A DNA stretch of 64,000 bases from Epiperipatus broadwayi (Eukaryota; Onychophora; Udeonychophora; Euonychophora; Peripatidae), in assembly GCA_028023455.1 (NCBI GenBank), contig JAQFVV010012507.1:3268901-3332900 (forward strand). The letters are read 5' to 3'. The notes under the pieces are model-generated. The model was not told the DNA's origin. It saw only the letters and a list, made by a program, of their open reading frames with translations, and did no database searches. The position numbers were made by a program, and so were the translations under genes. This document shows positions 53,901 to 64,000 of this stretch, in pieces (the stretch's first letter is position 1; each line of letters opens with the position of its first letter).

Positions 53901-56756
53901 GAAACAACATATAACGTTTTTGTTTTGCTTACAGACTAATTTTAATATTTATAGAAACAAAATGGCAACATTTAAAATTTATTTCAGTAATAACTAAAAA
54001 AATCTATCAAATGAAGTCAAATTTATTATTTTCTGAAAAGAAATAATCATTTTATCATATATTTTACATTGACATGTGAGAAAGAAATCTGTCAGAAAAA
54101 TGCTGAAAAGTAAGAGGTGTTAGTGCATGCCAAAATGGTTAAATATTTCCATGGATTGTTATTATAATAAATGATAAATATGAGAGATAATATTTATGCA
54201 AATAAAAAATAACCTTTAATAACCTCTTCGTTTTTAGACCTGCATAATACAGGTATGAATTTTCAAATTATAAACATCCACTTTCCGCTTAATGTTAATG
54301 AAAATCTCCATAGTCTATGCATGGGATTTTTATACCGTTGTTTCCATCTTTTTTTCTAGTGTCAGTAAAGGTAAGTTTCATTTTTCTAGGGCAAAAATTA
54401 AAAATTTTATGATATTTTTTGTGATCAAGTAAATTGAATTTTTTTGTCTTTTAGTTTTTTCATTGTTAACAGAACAATATTTACCCTAAAAATTACATCA
54501 GAAAAAATACAACTTTTTACTGATGTACTTAGAAGAATGAATGTTATTGGGAGCCATGTTAAGTATTTAATTTTATATATTTTATGATTATTATTTGAAT
54601 ATATTTTTTAATTATTATATATGAAAAATTATTATTGAAACTTACATATATGCTGATCAAAAAATAACTCGTGATTGTGTAAATTTATATTGCAAATTAT
54701 TTGCATTTTTTATATGATGTGATCTTGGGTCCAATATATAAATTAGGTGATATGAGATAAAGATAAACATATTTTGCAAATATTATGACCCAATTTAGAT
54801 TTTTCTATAATGTCTTGTCTGCATTTTAATAATAATAAAAATATAGAAATGATAAAAGTAAAGATTTTATCAGTATATAAACTTAGGTCAATTATACACT
54901 ATGGCAAAGTAAATTTTAAAGCTGCATATCAAATGCAAAGAGAGATAGCAGTTGATGAAGCTATTATTGAATTTATTATCATAGTAGCATGAAGCAATAT
55001 AAGCCCTCAAAACCCATAAAGATAGGATAAATAATATTACATCACAATGACTCTCAAGATTAACTTCATAATGAATTTAGTATTTCATTCACTTTCTATT
55101 TTATTTTATTATTTTATTTTGTATATAATGACTATTTTAATTGTAATTTTTAATAAATTACAAACTGTATTGAAGTTCTTTATTATAATATTCAAATTAT
55201 ATTAATTATTGACCGATATTAACTACTTGTTATAAGGGATGTTATTAGAGATGACATATTCATTGCAAACCCCTATATGGAAATACATTTTGAATGTCTA
55301 CTAGAAAAAATGAAAGTTACTAATGTATTTATTTTATGAAGTTTTCAAGTGCTGGATTACTTTAGGTACATGTTATTATATACCTTTTTTTTAGAAATTT
55401 TATGATGAATTCAACTAACCTACTAACAAAATTATACTTGTAACATTTATGTATGATAATTTTGAATTTATGAAATAATATAAGAATAATTATTAAAAAT
55501 ATTAACTTTATTGTTTTTTATTACTTTGAATATCAATTAATATATTTTTTTCAGCTTAATTACATTCTTTGGTGTTTTATGTTTCAAACAATATATATTA
55601 TGTCATTTTTGAATAATATAAACTCAACTTATGGTGAAATTTGTGGCCTAACATAATTTTTTAAATATTCAATATGGCTGCTTCACCAGCAAAAATGTTT
55701 TATGCTTTAATGTTAGCAAGAAATTATCAATTACTAATAAGACACAATACCTGAGGTCAAATCAATTTTCCATTAAACTTAAAATAGCTATTTTGTTAGA
55801 GTTTTTATTAAAATAAAAGAGGTCCTGTTTTCTTTCTGGGTTTAAATCCATATAAAACTTAAGTAGGAAAATCTGCTTTGGCCTGAGAGATTGTCAATTA
55901 GTAGTAATTGATAATTTCTTGGTAATATCAAAGGTTAAAGATTATTTTCTATTTACATGAATATTATCTGTCATTTGATGCTTATTATAATGGGGCATTA
56001 AATATTTACATTCAATCTACTTCTTGTTTTTATACTTTTGAAACTAATTTTATGTTTTAAGCTCTTTAAAAAAAAATTGTGATTAGAATGGATAGGTTAA
56101 TAAATAAAAATCCAAAACAGAAAACAATATTATATATAATATATTTGTAAAAAGCGCACAAATTTGTATTCCACTAAGACACAGTAAAATTATTGAAATA
56201 AAAAAAAAACATTATTTAAGATTATAATTTAAGAATAAAGTATTTGGTACATTGGCATTATATGTTTAAAATAATGCATCTATGGGATGTGCAGACAAAC
56301 TTAATTGATAAAAATTTGTCCACAAATGCCATGGAGGTATTATTTTAAAGATATCACAAACATAAAAAACTCCTTCACCAGAGTTATACATCATATCACA
56401 TGCAATTCCAAACTTCAAATCCAAAAAAAAAAAAAAGAAATATAATTATTATGAAAAAAACATGTTATGATACTAAGTAAAAACAGATAGTTGTCACTTT
56501 TTAATACATGGTTTATTTTGAGAATTTCTTCTCCTCTTCTCTGTCATAATACTGTCCTTTGTGTTATTGTAATTTCTCAGCACACTGTAATACCAAAATT
56601 CAAATCTAAAAAAACAAAAAATATATTCATTATAGAAAAAGAAAAAATATAAAAAACAAACCTAAAATGTTATTTTTTTTCTAAATCAAACAGTAGTTTT
56701 GGTTTTATGCGTTTTTTTTAACATAAAAATAATGGTGAACTGTAAGTATATAGAAA
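50932..56756. other. AT-rich DNA, no genes recognised
   Basis: Several 60-95 codon frames (for example 51728-52015, 52080-52268, 53348-53593) are Phe/Ile/Tyr-rich products of T-rich DNA without motifs. No repeat family from elsewhere in the window and no RNA gene was seen. Confidence 0.4.
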
Positions 56757-56887
56757 AAAACAGGTATAAAGTTTTTTTTCATGTGTCATAGCATCGGCTT
56801 GGAAATGAACCCGCTAACCTGGAACAACTGCTTGTAAGGCACTGACCACTCAATGACCAATACTTAACAAAACAGGTATAAAGTTTT
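56757..56887 (-). mobile_element. tRNA-Val-like SINE with 19-bp target-site duplication
   Basis: AAAACAGGTATAAAGTTTT occurs at 56757-56775 and 56869-56887, flanking ~93 bp. On the minus strand the insert reads TTGGTCATTGAGTGGTCAGT (A-box region), GCCTTACAAGCAGTTGTTCC (UAC anticodon loop CTTACAA), GCGGGTTCATTTCC (B-box region, one mismatch to the consensus), GCCGATGCTATGACACATGA, then an A tail. It is the same family as 6015-6140. Short, with little beyond the tRNA part. Confidence 0.85.
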
Positions 56888-57054
56888 AGCAAATAAAACA
56901 TAAATATGTAAAGATTAGTTGGAAATGTATTTTTGAATATAAAACTATTATTTACAAATGATATGAGAAATGCATTATATTGGGGGGTCATTATGATGAC
57001 TGAACTGTTTTCTATCTTTCAAATTTGAAAAAAAGGGTCAGTTTGCTTATATAG

Positions 57055-57870
57055 TTACCTCCACCTGAATTTGTCCAAATATGAATAAGATGTTGACATG
57101 CAGTTAGTTTCTTTGCTATTTATTCCATCATTTGACTAACTCGAAAGTCTATATTTTTTATCTGAATACTATTCTTCAGGTTAATGAAATTATCACTATG
57201 GTTAACTCTAAAGTGGTCACACTCAACATCTCAACATTCCACTGTTTTGTAAGCTTTTCAACAATCCTTCTTTCATCTTTTTTTTGATGACTTGCATAAG
57301 AATGGTCACTATCCTATCATGAATTTTCACTATAAAGCATTTGTCCATCTCTTACAAAATCCACTAATGATGTATTGCTCCAGAAATATTCTTCTGGCTG
57401 GTTCTTCTGATCTACTGCTCCAGAAGTATTCTACTGACTGGTTCTTCTGATTAGTAAATAGGTTTTTATCAATTTCAACAACTTTTGTCGAGACATCTGA
57501 TTTTTGCATTTCTTGTGGCTAACAAGGTTCACATGCAGACTTTGTGTGGGTAGTTGCTCCAATCCATGATAGTTTTGACCATTATTTCAAGCCAGTATTT
57601 GCACCATTCAATGTACATAAATTCTCATGACCAGCCATAAATGATTCTTAGCTGAGTGACAAACCTTATTTTGGAGCCTCAAACCATGTTCCCTTATGAA
57701 TGGCCACTTTCTTCAAGCAATCTTATGCATATCAACTCTATTGTTTATTGGAAGAAAGAATGTAAACCTTCATTTCATATCATGATCATTATCACACATT
57801 TTACTCGAAGGCAGAAATCCATATTGTTGGAAAAAATTGACTGCATCCTCTTCTGTAGCAGATAACACCC
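57055..57870 (-). pseudogene. Merlin/ISXO2-like transposase relic
   Basis: Minus-strand reading in several frames gives, in order: EEDAVNFFQQYGFLPSSK, CDNDHDM, EFMYIEWCKYWLEI, MDWSNYPHKVCM, STKVVEIDKNLFTNQKN (first catalytic Asp in EID), GQMLYSEN (where the family has an IYSD-type second Asp, here lost), TIVNHSDNFIN-like VNHSDNF, IKNI and finally SYLDKFRWR. This order matches the ISXO2-like DDE domain of Merlin transposons, including the closing YLDEF-WR motif. Frameshifts, stops and a 40-bp tandem duplication (57376-57455) inactivate it. I could not define terminal inverted repeats. The plus-strand 69-codon frame here is a shadow. Confidence 0.75.
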
Positions 57871-58774
57871 AAATTATAACAATTTTGTTAAAAATCACAA
57901 AATCACACAAGTCAGCATGTTTTAGAAGTTGGCAACTTGTGTATATGTGAAATGTCGGTAATGTGTATATATTTGATATGGATTAGTTGTGCTAGTATTC
58001 TCAGATGATATGACATCATAAATGGAAACTTTGAATAATTATTACTGGATACAGTGGTCACTGGAGTAATATGTCATAGCAGATATAATATCGAAGCTCC
58101 AAAAATAAAAAAAATAAAAACCATATATAAATATTTTAATACTAATGCAAAATTCTTTAAAAAAATTATGCTGAAAAAAGCTCTGAATATTGAAATTATT
58201 TTTATGTTTTTAAAAAAGTTGTCTTTTACATAAAGCATATTTCAAACAGAGCATACTTTCAAGAAAAACATTTTCGTTTTACTAAAATATATTATTATAT
58301 AACATGACATAACAGTAATTTTTCATCTATTCAAATAAATTAATGAAACTTTAAATTGTAACTATAAAGTGCATTTGAGTATTAAATGTCGAAAAATAAT
58401 ATTGGGTGGATGTTTTCCAATAAAAATGGAATATATATTTTAATAAAATGTAATAACTAGTGGTTGAGCAATTTAATATTCAAAATAGAATTGGAAATGA
58501 TAATGGGAATTCTTATGACTGTTCTAAGATTTGTACAAATTATCTGCTTTTTTTTTTAAAAAAAAAGATAAAATAACTATTCCTAACTAAATTAAATTTA
58601 ATTACAAAATAAATTAAAAAAAGAAAACAATTCCAGTTGGTGGTTATATAGCATTAAAATAAAAAAAATTAAATCACATTTATAGTTTATGCAAAATATA
58701 TAGATGATTTTCTTTTATATTTTTTTAAAAAATTATAAATTTTCATCAGAATTAATTATTAGAGTTTTCTCCTT
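57871..58774. other. AT-rich DNA, no genes recognised
   Basis: May hold the 5' end of the Merlin-like element. It includes an A/T homopolymer palindrome (T10A10-like) at about 58550-58566. Nothing else was recognised. Confidence 0.4.
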
Positions 58775-58793
58775 CATCTATCTATCTACTTAT

Positions 58794-58866
<73 letters not shown>

Positions 58867-58879
58867 CATCTATCCATCC

Positions 58880-58962
<83 letters not shown>

Positions 58963-59022
58963 CATCCATCCATCTATCTATCTATCTATCTATCCATCCA
59001 TCCATCTATCTATCTATCTATC

Positions 59023-59077
<55 letters not shown>
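58775..59077. repeat. (TCTA)n tetranucleotide repeat with TCCA interruptions
   Basis: About 300 bp of TCTA, interrupted in three or four clusters by TCCATCCA units. The Leu-Ser-Ile-Tyr open frame through it is not a gene. Confidence 0.97.
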
Positions 59078-59300
59078 TGAAATAGTCAACCTTACTTCAA
59101 GATCGAGTTTTACTGGTCTACTACAGCCCACATGTCACCATGTTTTTGTTTTTTTTTTTGTAAAATGTATATAGACTACATATATTTCTGAGAAGCATCT
59201 ATGAGATTTATAAATAAAAATCTGAAATAAAATTCTTTAATTATTTTAAATATTAACTTTTATGGATGCAACTCAGATACACACATATATTACAGAAGCT

Positions 59301-61642
<2,342 letters not shown>

Positions 61643-61708
<66 letters not shown>
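61643..61708. repeat. (TA)n microsatellite
   Basis: About 66 bp of TA. Confidence 0.95.
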
Positions 61709-61712
<4 letters not shown>

Positions 61713-62095
61713 TAATCTTGAATTCTGTCCAAATAAATATTTATATTTTAAACTTTAATCCAGTGGTTTGGATCTCCTTAATAATATTTATATTTATGTA
61801 TACTTTTAACTTTATATCTCGGGTTCACTCAATCTCTCATCATCATCATCAACAGTTGATTTCTCTTGTAAAATGTTGTAGCACCGGGATGGGATATAAT
61901 AAATTTATGTGGTATCACCGTAGATGTTGTTCATAGTGTTATAGATTTGGGGAATGGGCAAATAGGTTAGAATTCATGATTTCTCCTGACCTGTGTATTT
62001 CAGGTGTGATTGGATTCAGGGTACTTTTGCTTAAATTCTACATCTTGTTAGATGGACATACATTTAACACCCATATAATATATATATATAATAAA
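61709..62095. other. AT-rich DNA with a TCATCATCATCATCAAC tract
   Basis: The TCATCATCATCATCAAC at about 61837-61853 resembles the minus-strand 3' tail of the RTE-like LINE at 19685. The sequence to its right has somewhat more even composition and could be a short tail-only insertion, but no LINE codons are readable. Confidence 0.35.
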
Positions 62096-62475
62096 TTAAT
62101 TTTGATGTCTGTATTCTCTTCAAAACATATGTAATATTCAAATCAATACATATATATCAAATACAGTAAAATTCATATAAATTATAATTATTTTATTAGA
62201 AGTACTTTCAAGTATCCATCTTGTAGTCTTTATCAACTATAAATATTGAATAATCAAAACGAGACATTTCAGTGTAATAATGTTGAATGTTACCTTAAGC
62301 TATTCTGTCCACATTTTATTTAATTTATTTACTTATTTTATTTTATCTTAAATTATTGCATTAAAATGACTCGTTTTCATTATTCAATGTTATATAGTTG
62401 ATAAAGACTAGAAGATGTATAATCGAAAATACTTTTAATAAAATAACTATAATTTATGTGAATTCTATTGTATTT

Positions 62476-62485
<10 letters not shown>
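62096..62485. repeat. PLE foldback 4: 3' UTRs only
   Basis: The left arm (about 62096-62267, minus) and right arm (62365-62485, plus) share GATAAAGACTA, CATTATTCAATG-type, GAAAATACTTTTAATAAAAT-like and TATTTTGATATATAT blocks with each other and with the UTR at 46985-47120. The left arm also contains the 3' terminal GAAGAGAATACAGACATC (as complement). The ~97-bp loop is unrelated AT-rich DNA. No codons remain. Confidence 0.78.

Positions 62486-62561
<76 letters not shown>
62479..62561. repeat. (TA)n microsatellite in a PLE 3' UTR
   Basis: About 83 bp of TA extending the GATATATATA that ends the right arm of PLE foldback 4. The other PLE tails have a short TA tract at the same point. Confidence 0.93.
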
Positions 62562-62564
<3 letters not shown>

Positions 62565-64000
62565 GCCATTACAATTTGGTCACTAGCCAAATTTATAGTA
62601 ATGTGCATGTAAGAAAATGTAAAACAAAATCATTATCACATTTTATATAACCATAAAAGAAGCTGTAGGGCATCCAAGTTCAAACCCTACAAGGTCCAGT
62701 TCTAAAAGCTTTAGATAGATAGAGAGTGGGTCAGCAATTATATGCTTTACTTGTTTGTGTGTTAATAAATCTCAAAAAGAGCAGCACACACATTTAATAT
62801 TTAAATTTTCTATTAAAAAGCAAAGTTATAATGCATACGTATAGGCAGTGTATGTGTAAGCTATTTAATTGTTTTACATTTCAACTATTCAACATTTTAA
62901 CTTTCTTTAAAACTAACCTATGCTTGATCAATTCTAATATCTTATTCTATGCTTCTATTTTTCTTTCTATAATTGTAATTGGGATTTAAAAGTTACAGAT
63001 TTAATTAAATAATAGGATTATGATTCAGATTATTAGACTATTAAATTGAATGTTGGAAATATAAGAAATGACTGGCTAAAAAAATTATATGTATGTCCCA
63101 TCTTTTCCAGAGCCATCTGGGGAAGCTGCACATCATATAGGAAAGAAAAGATGTTTTGTCTAAAATAATATTCTACACCTTTCAATTGACCAAAGAAATA
63201 AGATGTTCTTAATAGAAGGAAGAAAGCATTCACCTACATTTGATGAAAGATGAATTAATCTACCGATAAATATTAATCATCAAGTCCAATTAATTGTTCC
63301 AACAACTGATTTTAAACTCAAGAAAATTTATAATGTGAAAACAACTGCTGTATTTCATTCACTAAAAGAATAATGCTTGACAGGAAGAGAAGAAAAATTG
63401 ATATAATGATTTCCAAATTATCCACTAAAGCAAATAACCTCAATAGGATTCTCATCATCAAATAATTATATACTTCAAGAAAGTGATTGTTTCAAAGAAC
63501 ATGGAAATTATTGCTGCCAAGTATAGACAGTATACAAGACAAGTGAATCCTTGGATCGGTAATATGACTTTTATATCTATTTTCTTTATGCAATCAGAGT
63601 ATTAATAAAAATTTAGTAATAAAGTGACATATTTTATTTAAAGAACTTTTAAAGACAATTCAGATCGATGGAAACCAAGAATGTCTTAATAATAATAGCT
63701 TTGAACTACAAAAATGATTTTGAATGTATCAAAATTTATTTGTTTATTAATTTTAGTTATGAAAAATATTAATGTGTAAAACAATTTTTTTATGGTATTA
63801 TGATTTTAGTTTTAACTAATATAATATTATTATTTTGGGATAAAACACGCACTTACATAGTAATATTTTATATGTGTATAATTGCGAGTGAATGTGAAAT
63901 AATAGGTGGTGTTAAAATATTAAATTGTTTTGTCTTGAGAAAATATAGATTTCAGCGGTTAGAAGGGAGGGGGAGAAAATATTTTTTTTAAAACTTGTTT
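62562..64000. other. AT-rich DNA, no genes recognised
   Basis: Contains AAGTTCAAACCCTACAAGG at about 62679-62697, which fits a pol III B box and may be a SINE remnant without a visible A box. Short frames at 63033-63233 and 63800-63991 carry no motif. Confidence 0.35.

Noticed and set aside
57656-57865. Plus-strand 69-codon frame
   Set aside because: Shadow of the minus-strand Merlin-like relic.
58704-59174. 156-codon frame with Leu-Ser-Ile-Tyr repeats
   Set aside because: Artefact of (TCTA)n; TCTA repeats are open in several frames.
62675-62700. tRNA gene suggested by AAGTTCAAACCCTACAAGG
   Set aside because: A lone B-box match; no A box or cloverleaf can be built around it.

Overview
The window is 64 kb of very AT-rich eukaryotic, almost certainly animal, DNA. 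It holds no intact host gene, rRNA, tRNA gene, CRISPR array or bacterial signal that I can recognise. Nearly everything identifiable is mobile-element debris plus very long simple repeats, mainly (TA)n, with (TAA)n, (ATT)n and (TCTA)n. The element mix is EN+ Penelope-like elements (PLEs), an RTE-like LINE with a (TGATGA)-type tail, tRNA-derived SINEs, an LTR element, a Merlin/ISXO2-like transposase relic and a TIR transposon. That mix fits an invertebrate such as a mollusc (a cephalopod is one possibility), but the sequence alone does not prove the taxon.

Layout. 1-625: C-terminal GIY-YIG end of a PLE, cut by the window edge. 1196-1586: large inverted repeat. 3565-7257: old, almost full-span RTE-like LINE on +, carrying two nested insertions: a cluster of three copies of a ~215-bp repeat (R1) and a tRNA-Val-like SINE with a clear target-site duplication. 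10431-10650: R1 foldback. 11429-11990: decayed tandem duplication. 13281-18380: LTR element on - with 2.2-kb LTRs, only ~0.7 kb of internal sequence and a 20-nt tRNA primer site. 18401-19603: two PLE copies joined head to head on a 68-bp perfect palindrome. 19685-22260: a younger but frameshifted RTE-like LINE on -. 22337-22922: another inverted PLE. 22.9-36.2 kb: mostly unrecognised AT-rich DNA. 36225-36570: pyrimidine-rich tract, followed by a 1.2-kb TIR element (36603-37807). 37897-38580: a PLE of a second family. 43.2-49.6 kb: dispersed copies of a ~400-bp repeat (R2), several inverted, and a third inverted PLE (46652-47139). 50658-50931: (TAA)n between near-perfect inverted arms. 56757-56887: second SINE. 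57055-57870: Merlin-like transposase relic. 58.8-62.6 kb: long microsatellites and a fourth inverted PLE tail.

The most notable theme is inverted duplication. At least ten separate loci, from four or more unrelated repeat families, are arranged as two copies head to head with their 3' ends pointing outward. In several the arms have diverged, so they are not simple read artefacts. One PLE copy also carries an 81-bp (TA)n expansion inside its GIY-YIG domain that keeps the reading frame open, while its inverted partner keeps the unexpanded form. No gene network can be inferred because no host gene is visible.
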